Shown here: positions 36,740 through 45,276 of the stretch, piece after piece
Numbering within the stretch: the first letter of the stretch is position 1
Layout: each line of letters starts with the position of its first letter
Assembly (NCBI RefSeq): GCF_041060425.1
Contig: NZ_JAULBC010000005.1
Coordinates: 124,001-188,000, forward strand
DNA from: Danxiaibacter flavus
GTDB lineage: Bacteria > Bacteroidota > Bacteroidia > Chitinophagales > Chitinophagaceae
DNA length: 64,000 bases
Direction: 5' to 3'
Position numbers and translations under genes: made by a program
Notes under the pieces: generated by a model
Databases searched by the model: none
What the model was told of the DNA's origin: nothing
The model's input: the letters and a program-made list of their open reading frames with translations, nothing else

Positions 36740-37031
36740 TTTATAACTGTTTTTAAAGTGGCGAACTAAAAGACGATTCTGAAGTACGAGGCGCTTTTTT
36801 ATAAAATCAAAGCATTATCTAACAACAGCTTGTCGCACTTCGACCCGTTTATTTTTCAACAGTCACAGTAAAATTTTGTTTAATAAGTATTGCGGTTTTA
36901 ATACGATTTTTGCATTTATTACAATTTTTGGTTATTTCAGGATTACTACTTACCGCAAGCTGTTTGGCAAAACAGACACGCTTTAAAGAATGAAAAGCGC
37001 ACAAAAAGATTTTTAGAAGATTTCGGAGACG
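36740..37031. other. Intergenic region upstream of the sigma gene
   Basis: AT-rich, no ORF supported. It should hold the sigma gene promoter, but no convincing TTG-N19-TAnnTTTG was found on the minus strand. Confidence 0.4.
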
Positions 37032-37078
37032 GGCAAAAAAATGTCCTGCATCTCAAAATTGCAGGACATTTTTTTGCC
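37032..37078. terminator. Palindrome with 19-bp perfect stem, core TGTCCTGCA
   Basis: GGCAAAAAAATGTCCTGCA (37032-37050) and its exact reverse complement (37060-37078) surround a 9-base loop. Relative to the other copies the core has A to G with the matching T to C in the other arm. It may terminate the minus-strand GT4 gene. Confidence 0.85.
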
Positions 37079-37096
37079 GACAGCTCTTCAGAGCCT

Positions 37097-37149
37097 CCGG
37101 CGACAGATACATCGTCAAAGGCGATAGAGTAAGACCACGCAACTAAAAG
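37097..37149. repeat. 53-bp direct repeat, copy 2
   Basis: CCGGCGACAGATACATCGTC then AAAGGCGATAGAG and so on to CAACTAAAAG. See 36083-36135. Confidence 0.75.
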
Positions 37150-37169
37150 GCGCGAGGACCACAGGCAGG

Positions 37170-38306
37170 TTATTTATTCCTTTTCTCAACCAGGTGGACA
37201 AACAATTCATCCATCCCCTCACACATACGCTCCTTAGAATACTTTTCAACCACTGCTTTCTTCGCATTCTCCAGCATCGAATTCAGATCTTCATTTGATT
37301 CAAGCTGTTGCAATTGCTCACAAAAATCACTTTCATTATTGTACTCAAACAAATACCCCAATCTTCCATCTTCGAGTAATTCTTTTGTTCCGTCTTTATT
37401 GGTGCCAACAACAGGACAACCGGAAGCCATCGCCTCCACTGTCACCATTCCAAAATGTTCTCCTCGCGAAGCCATGGCGAATACATCTATCGCACGATAA
37501 AATTGCTTTACATCCCAACTGAATGGTAAAAAATGAACGCGATCTTTTATCTGCAGTGATTCTGCCAGGGAATGCAGGCCATTCATGTATTCTTCGCCAT
37601 GTTCGGGCGTTATGTTACCCATAATGGCTAAATGATAGTCAGACTGATATTTTTCCTCCAGCACTTTTATACAACGGATCAAAAAATCCTGTCCTTTTTC
37701 CGGATCAATGCGACCCAAAACACCTATCAGCTTTACATTCTGCGGCAGATGAAGATTTTGACGTGCTGATGATTTTGTTTCGGGATTTTCAAGAAAAGGT
37801 TTTGCATCAATGCTTAGTGGAATCAATTTTATTTTGTCTCTGGTAATGGTTGTTTTCTCCAGCGTTTCTTCAATAAGATAAGGCAATGGACTTATCCATG
37901 CATCAACCATTTGATATCGCAGCATGTGAACAGGCGATTTCTTTTTAACACCAACTTTCATTTGCTGTTGATAGATAACAATTGCATTGGATTTATATAG
38001 GCGTTTATATAAGGAGGCTGTAGCTATATCTTTGTTAAGCGCAGTAAAAATAATTGGGGATTGATCATTAGCGTTTATCCATCTTCGCATGTAAGTCACT
38101 TTGCGCCACTTCATAAAAAAACCTTTAGGCACCGTAGTGATATTCTTACTGAATTTTCCCGCTGCTTCATGCATTTTAGAATCACCCAACAAAAGCAGAT
38201 GCACCTGCCATCCATATTCTGTAAGCCATTCAGCTAATTTAAGCGTATTGATTTCCAGTCCTCCGAAGCCCGATGAAACACAAGATATATATAGCTGCTT
38301 ATCCAT
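37170..38306 (-). CDS. Glycosyltransferase family 4 (GT-B)
   Basis: 378 residues from the ATG at 38306; the TTG at 38315 is an alternative. N-terminal domain: YISCVSSGFGGLEINTLKLAEWLTEYGWQVHLLLLG. Donor domain: KLIGVLGRIDPEKGQDFLIRCI, HLAIMGNITPEHGEEYM, VHFLPFSWDVKQFYRAIDVFAMAS, then the E-x7-E motif RGEHFGMVTVEAMASGCPVVGT. It transfers a sugar in LPS or exopolysaccharide assembly. CAAAAGTA at 38313-38320 (TACTTTTG on the minus strand) is a possible -7 element, which would give a very short leader. Confidence 0.9.
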   Translation of the reverse strand: MDKQLYISCVSSGFGGLEINTLKLAEWLTEYGWQVHLLLLGDSKMHEAAGKFSKNITTVPKGFFMKWRKVTYMRRWINANDQSPIIFTALNKDIATASLYKRLYKSNAIVIYQQQMKVGVKKKSPVHMLRYQMVDAWISPLPYLIEETLEKTTITRDKIKLIPLSIDAKPFLENPETKSSARQNLHLPQNVKLIGVLGRIDPEKGQDFLIRCIKVLEEKYQSDYHLAIMGNITPEHGEEYMNGLHSLAESLQIKDRVHFLPFSWDVKQFYRAIDVFAMASRGEHFGMVTVEAMASGCPVVGTNKDGTKELLEDGRLGYLFEYNNESDFCEQLQQLESNEDLNSMLENAKKAVVEKYSKERMCEGMDELFVHLVEKRNK

Positions 38307-38399
38307 GATACGCAAAAGTAATGGATTAGTGTGGGCATCAGCAAACGACTACAACCAGATATATTTCTACGTCGTTATTTTCGCATTCTTCAAAATAAA

Positions 38400-38430
38400 A
38401 AAGCTCCCCGATTTTTGTTTGGAGAGCTTT
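38400..38430 (-). terminator. Terminator hairpin downstream of the GH29 gene
   Basis: On the minus strand AAAGCTCTCC pairs with GGGGAGCTTT (one wobble pair) around an 11-base loop and is followed by TTTATTTT. It lies about 500 bases past the fucosidase stop. Confidence 0.7.
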
Positions 38431-38465
38431 AGCAACATTTAAAAACTCTATATCGTTTAGCTAAG

Positions 38466-38740
38466 CATGCATCTCCAACGTTGGGAGATGTCTCCTGTCG
38501 TGCTCATGACAGATTTTAGAACAGTTACAATTCCCCGCAGGGAATTAAGCTCAACAGAGAAGACCGAATTGGGGGCATCATAGCCCGTACGGGCTTTAAC
38601 CAAGGGGTTGATTGTCCTACGGACAAGAAAGCCTTTGTATGTTGGGCCTTCTATTGAGCTTAAAGTCCTACGGACTATCGAAGAAAAGCGTACTGTCATC
38701 TCTTTTTGATTGTCGTTTGCCAAATTACTTGTCGACATGA
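38466..38740. repeat. Multi-hairpin palindromic element
   Basis: A row of short hairpins: GGAGATGTCTCC, CTGTCGTGCTCATGACAG, AATTCCCCGCAGGGAATT, AGCCCGTACGGGCT, TTGTCCTACGGACAA, AGTCCTACGGACT. Around the inner ones lies a longer inverted repeat (TTAAGCTCAA near 38547 with TTGAGCTTAA near 38656). A 93-codon open frame on the minus strand is not supported as a gene because it is built of these repeats. Confidence 0.7.
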
Positions 38741-38927
38741 CGTTCCTGGCTTATCAGAAAAAGTAATTGCAGTAGCATCAATGACGAATTAACTATAATG
38801 CGGTAATCTACACTCACTTCGTCACCTCGACGACTGGAGAGGGCTCCCCAATATCGATCTGATCATGACATTATGAATGGTTGATAATGACAACACTCTA
38901 TTAAACGATATTGATTCTAAAAACTAA

Positions 38928-40280
38928 TTATTCTTTCTCTACCAAATTATCTGCGATCTTATAAACCGCAATCTGTTTTAAGTACGGTGTTGCTTTAGCG
39001 TTTTTAATTACAATATCAACCGCATCTGCTTCTTCAGCCGGAAATGTGAGAATCCGTTTTCTGCCGATTGTTGTTGCTGAGATCTCTTTTACAACTGAAC
39101 CATTCTTTTTCAATTGTACTGAAAATGAAATCACTCTTTGTCCAAGCTCGATTGGTTCCTGTAATAAAACACAATTAACAGCAGTTGATTTTGGCAATGC
39201 AACGCTGAAAGTGTTATTGGTTTGCTGAACAGCTTTCCATGTCTTTGAAGCTACAGGTTTACTTAGGTTTTCGTCAAGCAATTTTCTAAAGCCAACCAGC
39301 GAAGCACTATCGTAAGATGTAAATAATCCTCTTCTATCAGGAGGAACATTCAACAAAAAGTTTGCTCCCCTTCCAACTGACTTCAGATACAGGTCAAATA
39401 ATTCTTCTGGTGTTTTGACCTTTGCATCTTCTGTCTGATGATAAAACCATCCTGGTCTGATACTTACGTCGCATTCGGCAGGAATCCAAACCTTTCCATT
39501 AAAATTACCGCTATTCAATGTATCTGTTGACGGTGCACCAAGGCCACGGTTAAAACCCGCAGTATCTAACAAATTCCAGTTTGTTTTGCCGGCAATGCCT
39601 TTCTCATTTCCAACCCAACGCATATCAGGGCCAATATCGCTGAACACAGGTGTATTAGGCGCAATCGTGCGCATGGTCTGCTCAAAACGATGCCAGTCAT
39701 ACACCATTTTTTTACCGTTCGGGCCTTCACCATTCGCGCCATCCCACCAAAACTCAAACAATGGTCCATAACGGCTCACAACTTCTTTCATCATATCCAC
39801 AAACACATCGTTGTAACCCGGTGTTCCATATTGCGGATGATTGCGATCCCATGGCGATAAATAGATGCCCAATTTTAAGCCATATGCTTTACATGCATCG
39901 CTCAATTCTTTCAATACATCACCTTTTCCATCTTTCCACTTGCTTTCACGCACTGTATGTTTTGAGTATTTGCTTGGCCAAAGACAAAAGCCATCATGAT
40001 GTTTTGCTGTAATGATAATGCCTTTTGCACCTGCGGCTTTCGCTATTCGAGCCCATTGACGGCAATCCAGCTCCGTTGGGTTGAACACCTCTTCATGTTC
40101 TGTTCCATGTCCCCATTCAAGATCGGTAAATGTATTCGGACCAAAATGAGTGAAGAGATAAAACTCCTGTTCCTGCCAGTTTAGTTGTCTTGGCGTTGGC
40201 AAAGGTGGCAATAGTGCAGCCTTTTGGGCAGTGGCGCCTAGTCCTAACAAGGATAACAAAATCGTGTAACCAAATTTCAT
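38928..40280 (-). CDS. Alpha-L-fucosidase, GH29
   Basis: 450 residues with a signal peptide (FGYTILLSLLGLGATAQ). GH29 landmarks: THFGPNTFTDLEWGHG, GIIITAKHHDGFCLWPS (~87-103), LKLGIYLSPWDRNHPQYG, and FEFWWDGANG with the likely nucleophile Asp180. The C-terminal ~100 residues form a beta-sandwich. It removes terminal alpha-L-fucose from glycans and is exported. It is the last gene of the long minus-strand catabolic run, 66 bases after the GH95 gene. Confidence 0.93.
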   Translation of the reverse strand: MKFGYTILLSLLGLGATAQKAALLPPLPTPRQLNWQEQEFYLFTHFGPNTFTDLEWGHGTEHEEVFNPTELDCRQWARIAKAAGAKGIIITAKHHDGFCLWPSKYSKHTVRESKWKDGKGDVLKELSDACKAYGLKLGIYLSPWDRNHPQYGTPGYNDVFVDMMKEVVSRYGPLFEFWWDGANGEGPNGKKMVYDWHRFEQTMRTIAPNTPVFSDIGPDMRWVGNEKGIAGKTNWNLLDTAGFNRGLGAPSTDTLNSGNFNGKVWIPAECDVSIRPGWFYHQTEDAKVKTPEELFDLYLKSVGRGANFLLNVPPDRRGLFTSYDSASLVGFRKLLDENLSKPVASKTWKAVQQTNNTFSVALPKSTAVNCVLLQEPIELGQRVISFSVQLKKNGSVVKEISATTIGRKRILTFPAEEADAVDIVIKNAKATPYLKQIAVYKIADNLVEKE

Positions 40281-40345
40281 GTTGTGTGTTTTAGACCTCT
40301 TCCATTTTCATGAAAGAAGTTGCAATGTATTAATCTCTAAACAAT

Positions 40346-42580
40346 TTACTCAAATGCATTCTTCAACGTAACTACCTGTCCTTTTTTAACATTCATCGTC
40401 ATCACATTTCCTTCTTCCAGCTTTATCGAACTGCGGTTTATGCCTTCGGACAAATAAGTTGGGAAAGGGCGTTTGATTCGTAGCTGTCCCTCTTTTTCAG
40501 CTTTAACTTTCACTTGCGTTATTACACCATTTTCTTTGGCAGCACTTACGACATATGCTCCTTCCGCACGAAGATCTTTGAAAGAAACGTCTTTCCAGCT
40601 TTGTGGCACAGCTGGAAAAATTTCGATATAGCCTTTGTTACTTTGTAGTAAGAGTTCATGTACGCCTTGCGCAAATGCAAAATTTCCTTCGAGTGTAAAG
40701 GGACGGTAAGTGAAATTGGAATATTGTCCGCCTTTCTGATCGCCGTTTAAATGAAAACTGTTTGTAGAACAAAAATTAGATGCAAATATGCGAAGCTGGT
40801 TAACAGCACTATCCGCTTGCTTTGCCCTCGCATAAATACATGCAGCCCAGCTAAATGAATAACCACACCATGCTCTTGTCCCCATCTTTTCCAATTGATG
40901 TAATGAGTTCTCCATCACATCTCTGTCCGCAGGCTTTTCAACATCCAATAAACCCAAAGGATAGATTGCCATTAATTGTGCGTGATGACGATGAGATTCA
41001 TCCAGGTTCTGACCCGGTGCAATTGTTAAACCCGTTTCATTTATATCAAATGCGGGAAGCTGATCATAAATACTTTTCCAGTGCTTCGCTTCGTCAGGCT
41101 TATTCATTGCCATAGCAACTTCTGATGCCGTACTTAAGGCATATTTATAGAGTGAGAGATCGTAATTGGTATAATTTTTAAACCATGCCTTAATGGAGTT
41201 GTCATGATACTCGGGACTTGAACTTAAGGGCAATACACGTTTACCATTTTGCAGGTAGGTAATGTTTTCGATAAAAGTCGCTACGTCATGTATATATGGA
41301 TACAACCGATCTTTAAGAAACTTTTCATCCATGGAATATTTCCATTGCCAGTAAAAATGTTGCGCAAGCCACGCGGATGTGGACGGCGATAATGAATACT
41401 GGATCCAGCCACCCATTGCAACACCATCTAAAGTAGTTACGCCCGGTACATTCAAACCATCAACGCCAAAATATTGTTTCGTCAGCTTCTTGTTTTCATC
41501 ACGAATTTTCCAAAGCCAGTCAGTATATGATTCTGCTTCCTGCAAATGGTTGCCGGTATAACCGGGCCAATAACTTAACTCTGTATTCAGGTCGTGATGA
41601 AAATCTCCCTTCCATGGTGGAAGGTTTCCGTTGTCTGCCGTCCATACAGCTTGAAGCGTGATGGCAGGTGCACCTTTACGTGCCACACAACCTAACTTGT
41701 ACATTTCCAGGTAATATTGTTTTTGAAGCAGCGGATCCGGGATTTTCAAAGCGGACTGTTGCCAGTAGTTTTTCCACCATGCAATATGTTGTGCAAGCGC
41801 TGCATCATAGGTGGCTTCTGCCGTATTGTTATTTTTTGAAGTAATCGCACTCACGACCCACGATCCTGTAAGTACATTATTTTTCTTACTCCATTTAATG
41901 GTTATTGTAAATCCCTTGTTCTTATCTACCGGCTGATAGTAAGAAATCTGTCCCTGCGATTTTTTTATTGTCCCCTTGTCATATCCAAGGCTTTCAAGAC
42001 CCAGGCCTTCAACTGAATTTCCCTGGCTTGCTTTTCTTCCGGTATTGTAAGGAGGGGCAATTATATCGGGCTGAATATCGGCAGCCAGATTACTAAAACG
42101 GAAAAAGCCAATATTCTTATTTGCAGTTACAAATGTTTGAAGTGAAGTTCCGTTCTGCCATTCCACCATGCATGTGGCTGTTTCAATATCAAGCGTGGTT
42201 TGTTTCACTGCACCTAATGAAGCTATATTAAATTCAACAGCCCCGGCAGGAATTTTTGTTGGATGGGGATTGGCTTCATAAGGGTCATCGCCCAATTTAT
42301 GAATCGTATCGTACGTGTTGTTTTTTACTTGTTGTTGTACAAATTTGAAATTGAATTTTGAGAAATCAATTGCCGGACGTTCATCCCACAAGTCTGCCCT
42401 ATCCAATGAAAAGCGTAGCTTATCTCCCTTTTGCCAAACCAACGCGCCAACCATGCCATTGCCTAATGGCATTGCCTCATCCCATCTTTTAGGAAGTGAA
42501 TCGACCTGTAAATTGTATGCTTTTAGAGATTGTGCGTTTGCAGAAAAACTACCAGCTGCAGCTACGATAATGCATGACAA
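40346..42580 (-). CDS. Glycoside hydrolase family 95 (alpha-L-fucosidase / alpha-L-galactosidase type)
   Basis: About 744 residues. The frame has no ATG near the signal peptide (SCIIVAAAGSFSANAQ); a TTG at 42580 is taken, while the only in-frame upstream ATG (42712) would overlap the upstream gene by 112 bases and add unlike sequence. GH95 traits: WDEAMPLGNGMVGALVWQKGDKLRFSLDRADLWDERP near the start, DFHHDLNTELSYWPGYTGNH, PSTSAWLAQHFYWQWKYSMDEKFL, PGQNLDESHRHHAQLMAIYPLG, and GTRAWCGYSFSWAACIYARAKQ with the (alpha/alpha)6 barrel. It cleaves alpha-1,2-fucosides or similar. It lies 20 bases downstream of the cytochrome gene. Confidence 0.9.
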   Translation of the reverse strand: MSCIIVAAAGSFSANAQSLKAYNLQVDSLPKRWDEAMPLGNGMVGALVWQKGDKLRFSLDRADLWDERPAIDFSKFNFKFVQQQVKNNTYDTIHKLGDDPYEANPHPTKIPAGAVEFNIASLGAVKQTTLDIETATCMVEWQNGTSLQTFVTANKNIGFFRFSNLAADIQPDIIAPPYNTGRKASQGNSVEGLGLESLGYDKGTIKKSQGQISYYQPVDKNKGFTITIKWSKKNNVLTGSWVVSAITSKNNNTAEATYDAALAQHIAWWKNYWQQSALKIPDPLLQKQYYLEMYKLGCVARKGAPAITLQAVWTADNGNLPPWKGDFHHDLNTELSYWPGYTGNHLQEAESYTDWLWKIRDENKKLTKQYFGVDGLNVPGVTTLDGVAMGGWIQYSLSPSTSAWLAQHFYWQWKYSMDEKFLKDRLYPYIHDVATFIENITYLQNGKRVLPLSSSPEYHDNSIKAWFKNYTNYDLSLYKYALSTASEVAMAMNKPDEAKHWKSIYDQLPAFDINETGLTIAPGQNLDESHRHHAQLMAIYPLGLLDVEKPADRDVMENSLHQLEKMGTRAWCGYSFSWAACIYARAKQADSAVNQLRIFASNFCSTNSFHLNGDQKGGQYSNFTYRPFTLEGNFAFAQGVHELLLQSNKGYIEIFPAVPQSWKDVSFKDLRAEGAYVVSAAKENGVITQVKVKAEKEGQLRIKRPFPTYLSEGINRSSIKLEEGNVMTMNVKKGQVVTLKNAFE

Positions 42581-42600
42581 TCTGATTAAAAAAGACTGAC

Positions 42601-44016
42601 CTATTGCACGATGGGCCTTTGCACCAGCGACGTGTCCGATGGAAATGAAGGCACGATATATCCACCCGAATCCAGTTTTGCCGAGGGGAATTGTTTTTGC
42701 AGCTCTGCCCATAGTGTCTTATCTACTTTAGTTTGATACAAATAAATTCGTTTCAGTTGCTTTAGCTGTGCCAGTGGTTTTATGCCATTGGCGGTAACAG
42801 CCGTGCCTACTAAATTAAGATAACGCAATTTGGACAGGTTGTTTAATTTGCTCAAATCCTTATCGGTAATTAACGTATGATCAAGAAACAGTTTAATGAG
42901 TGAGGTGCATTGCGCGATTGCGTCAAGGGCAGCATCGTTAGTATTGGTATTGCTCAGCTTTAAACTAACCAGCTGCTTTTTTAATTGTACGATCAATTGC
43001 AGCTTTTCAGGCGTTATCACTGTATCATTCAGAAAATTAACCTGCAGGTAATTGGAGTTCTGTGCAACGGGTATTACAATTGCACCGGCTTTCCTGAGCG
43101 CATCAATTGTTTTTTCATCCGCCTTCGTTACCTGCTCTGCAGGAATATCCTTATCTGCTATAGTCGCAGAACCTTCTTCAGAAGAGCCGCCTTCAGCATT
43201 TTGGAAAGATAACAGTACCGGCTTTATGCTATCAGCCTGTGGCAATTGATTGACTTTTTTATCGAAAGGAGCACCGTTACCGATCCACCATTTTATAACT
43301 GTAATTTCTTTCTGAGTGAGTTGGGGCTTCTCCTTTGGCGACATATGATGTTCATCTTCCCGCGGTAGCAACACTCTTTTAATGATCTCACTTTCATCCG
43401 TATTTCCGGGTTTGATTACCACACCATCCTTTCCACCTTTCATCAATAACTCTTGCTGATCCATGCGAAGTTTACCTTTCTGTTTTGTTGGTCCATGGCA
43501 ACTAAAGCATTTTTCCGCGAGTATAGGTTGAACAAGATCGTTGTACGCCATTGCCTGCTGCACATCGGGAATAGGTTTGCGTTTAAACTTAGCATCTGCC
43601 TTTCCTTCAAGGGCGCTTGTGAGGTAGTCGGCTCCGTGTGTGAGATTACCACCAAGATGTCCGGTAATAATGATTAGCAACACAAGCGCACCGCTCATTA
43701 TTTTATAGATCTTGTCGCGCCTGTTGTTAATTCGGCGCACATATAATAATGCCGAAACAATCGCAACGCCAAAGCCCATCCACATGTGCCAGCTAATTGC
43801 TGACCTGTCGTATTCACCGCTTAGTGACAATAAGTATCCTGTAATACAAGAAGCAAACGCACTTAACATACCAATCAGTAAAGAGATGGTAACAGCTTCT
43901 GAAAGGCCGGCATATTTTTCTTTTGTAGAAAGATATTGCATGAGCAACGCTATCAGCAAAATGCCAATAGGCAGATGAACCAAAACGGGGTGAAAACGAC
44001 CAAGAAATTCAAGCAT
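42601..44016 (-). CDS. DUF2231 membrane protein with planctomycete-type cytochrome c and LRR-like domain
   Basis: 471 residues. N-terminal membrane part: about four helices (VLVHLPIGILLIALLMQYL, AVTISLLIGMLSAFASCITGYLLSL, MWMGFGVAIVSALLYV, IMSGALVLLIIITGHLGG) with the HP-x-LVHLPIG motif of DUF2231. Then a c-type heme site CFSCHG (Cys170, Cys173, His174) and the family pattern KPGNTDESEIIKRVLLPREDEHHMSPKEKPQLTQKEI. The last ~130 residues are leucine-rich-repeat-like (TSLIKLFLDHTLITDKDLSKLNNLSKLRYLNLVGTAVT). It probably carries electrons at the periplasmic face. It is in line with the PSD1 and DUF1501 genes. Confidence 0.85.
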   Translation of the reverse strand: MLEFLGRFHPVLVHLPIGILLIALLMQYLSTKEKYAGLSEAVTISLLIGMLSAFASCITGYLLSLSGEYDRSAISWHMWMGFGVAIVSALLYVRRINNRRDKIYKIMSGALVLLIIITGHLGGNLTHGADYLTSALEGKADAKFKRKPIPDVQQAMAYNDLVQPILAEKCFSCHGPTKQKGKLRMDQQELLMKGGKDGVVIKPGNTDESEIIKRVLLPREDEHHMSPKEKPQLTQKEITVIKWWIGNGAPFDKKVNQLPQADSIKPVLLSFQNAEGGSSEEGSATIADKDIPAEQVTKADEKTIDALRKAGAIVIPVAQNSNYLQVNFLNDTVITPEKLQLIVQLKKQLVSLKLSNTNTNDAALDAIAQCTSLIKLFLDHTLITDKDLSKLNNLSKLRYLNLVGTAVTANGIKPLAQLKQLKRIYLYQTKVDKTLWAELQKQFPSAKLDSGGYIVPSFPSDTSLVQRPIVQ

Positions 44017-44021
44017 GTTTT

Positions 44022-44055
44022 TAGCTTTCAGCTGTCAGCCTTGAGCTGTCAGCAA
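44022..44055. repeat. AGCTnTCAGC decamer cluster
   Basis: AGCTTTCAGCTGTCAGCC and TTGAGCTGTCAGC upstream of the DUF2231 gene. Confidence 0.75.
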
Positions 44056-44109
44056 CTCGTAATATTCTTAAAATTTATTTTTCATTTTACAGTCATTCAT
44101 AAAATGTGA

Positions 44110-44138
44110 AAAGCTGACTGCTGATAGCTCACAGCTAC
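44110..44138. repeat. AGCTnTCAGC decamer cluster
   Basis: AAGCTGACTGCTGATAGCTC and ACAGCTACG, running into the TIM-barrel gene stop. Confidence 0.7.
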
Positions 44139-45067
44139 GCATAGCGTTTCCTCAACGTTTGCATCATATGCACATTAATTGCCCATTGGTCAGCCACCGG
44201 CTGGCGCGTATAAGGTAATGAAGGCATATAATCCATCGGACCGAATTCTGTCAGAACTGTCAGAACCTCGCCTTTTTGTTTTTTCATTTCTACAACTTTA
44301 TCCCACCAGGCGAAATGTGCATTTACGGCATCGGCCCATTCAGGCGCACGGGGATCATTCACTTGTGGTCCTTCAGGATGACCAATGCGTGCATGAATAT
44401 GATCAACTCTTTCCAGCGTTTTATCTACAGTCCTCTGTTGATCATGCAGTAAACTTTCACTCACATTGCACCAATGTGACACGTCAAAAGTTATACGCAG
44501 TTCCGGAACTTTTTCAATATACTGTTTCGCAACAGGTGCCGCGAACAACATGCGTGAACGATGTGTTTCATGGCAGATCTTAATGCCTGTCTTTTTGGAC
44601 AATTGTGTTGTATGATCAATCAATTGCCTGTTCTCATCAAATGAAAAATAATCACGGCCAGAATGACAATTAATGTACAATGGTTTCTGGATCGTGTTTG
44701 TTGCAGCAGCGTCAATCATCATTTTAAAATGATCGAAGTGTTTATCAAAATCACTTTCATGTCCCGCACACAGAAAACCAACTTCCAGTGAATACTTCTT
44801 TAATGCTGCAAACAGTTCATCCTGGTCTTTCTTTTCCACCGGCCACCAAATCTCAATGCCGTCGTAACCTTCCTTCTTTACTTTCTCACAATATTCGTCC
44901 ATCGATCCTTCAAAGCCCCAGTTGGTAGCAAGTACTTTTAAGCTAAAGCCTGTATTCATATTGTTGGTTTGTTGTTGTGGTAACGCAAAACTGTCTAAAG
45001 ATGTTAAAAATAAAGCAGTTGTTGCAGATACTGATGAAGCAAGAAAATTTCTTCGGGAAAAAAGCAT
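44135..45067 (-). CDS. Exported sugar phosphate isomerase/epimerase-like TIM-barrel protein
   Basis: 310 residues. Tat-like signal (MLFSRRNFLASSVSATTALF, Arg5-Arg6). The AP-endonuclease-2 type TIM barrel is visible: SLKVLATNWGFEGSMDEYCEKVKKEGYDGIEIWWPV, EVGFLCAGHESD, YINCHSGRDYFSF, GIKICHETHRSRMLFA, ITFDVSHWCNVSESLL and HIHARIGHPEGPQ, with Glu/His/Asp metal ligands in sequence. The family includes sugar isomerases, epimerases and keto-sugar lyases; substrate unknown. Export and context suggest action on a periplasmic sugar derivative. It lies between the cytochrome and DUF1501 genes. Confidence 0.85.
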   Translation of the reverse strand: MLFSRRNFLASSVSATTALFLTSLDSFALPQQQTNNMNTGFSLKVLATNWGFEGSMDEYCEKVKKEGYDGIEIWWPVEKKDQDELFAALKKYSLEVGFLCAGHESDFDKHFDHFKMMIDAAATNTIQKPLYINCHSGRDYFSFDENRQLIDHTTQLSKKTGIKICHETHRSRMLFAAPVAKQYIEKVPELRITFDVSHWCNVSESLLHDQQRTVDKTLERVDHIHARIGHPEGPQVNDPRAPEWADAVNAHFAWWDKVVEMKKQKGEVLTVLTEFGPMDYMPSLPYTRQPVADQWAINVHMMQTLRKRYA

Positions 45068-45069
45068 GC

Positions 45070-45103
45070 GATGTACGATTTACGAAGTACGATGTACGAT
45101 GTG
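45070..45103. repeat. TACGAAG/TACGATG degenerate tandem repeat
   Basis: GATGTACGATTTACGAAGTA and CGATGTACGATGTG: tandem 7-9-mers at the start of the TIM-barrel gene. Also at 51571-51600 and 51644-51675. Confidence 0.75.
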
Positions 45104-45184
45104 TTCAATGCAAAACTTTTCATAGAACACACGCCTTCTTAATTTAAATATTGATTTATTGAAACTATCTAACCTCGGCACTAA

Positions 45185-45276
45185 AAGCTGATTGCTGATA
45201 GCTAATAGCTTATAGCTGACAGCTGACAGCCTTCTTCCTGATACCTCACACCTGATACCTGACAGCTGGTACCTAC
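45185..45276. repeat. AGCTnTCAGC cluster followed by CCTGATACCT repeats
   Basis: AAAGCTGATTGCTGATAGCT, AATAGCTTATAGCTGACAGC then CTTCTTCCTGATACCTCACACCTGATACCTGACAGC. It links the decamer family with the CACACCT/CTGATAC family. Confidence 0.8.

Noticed and set aside
36740..37170. tRNA or structured RNA gene near the sigma gene
   Set aside because: No cloverleaf or conserved tRNA boxes could be traced; only the palindrome and 53-bp repeat are supported.
38457..38738. 93-codon open frame on the minus strand
   Set aside because: It consists of short palindromes and has no protein-like features.
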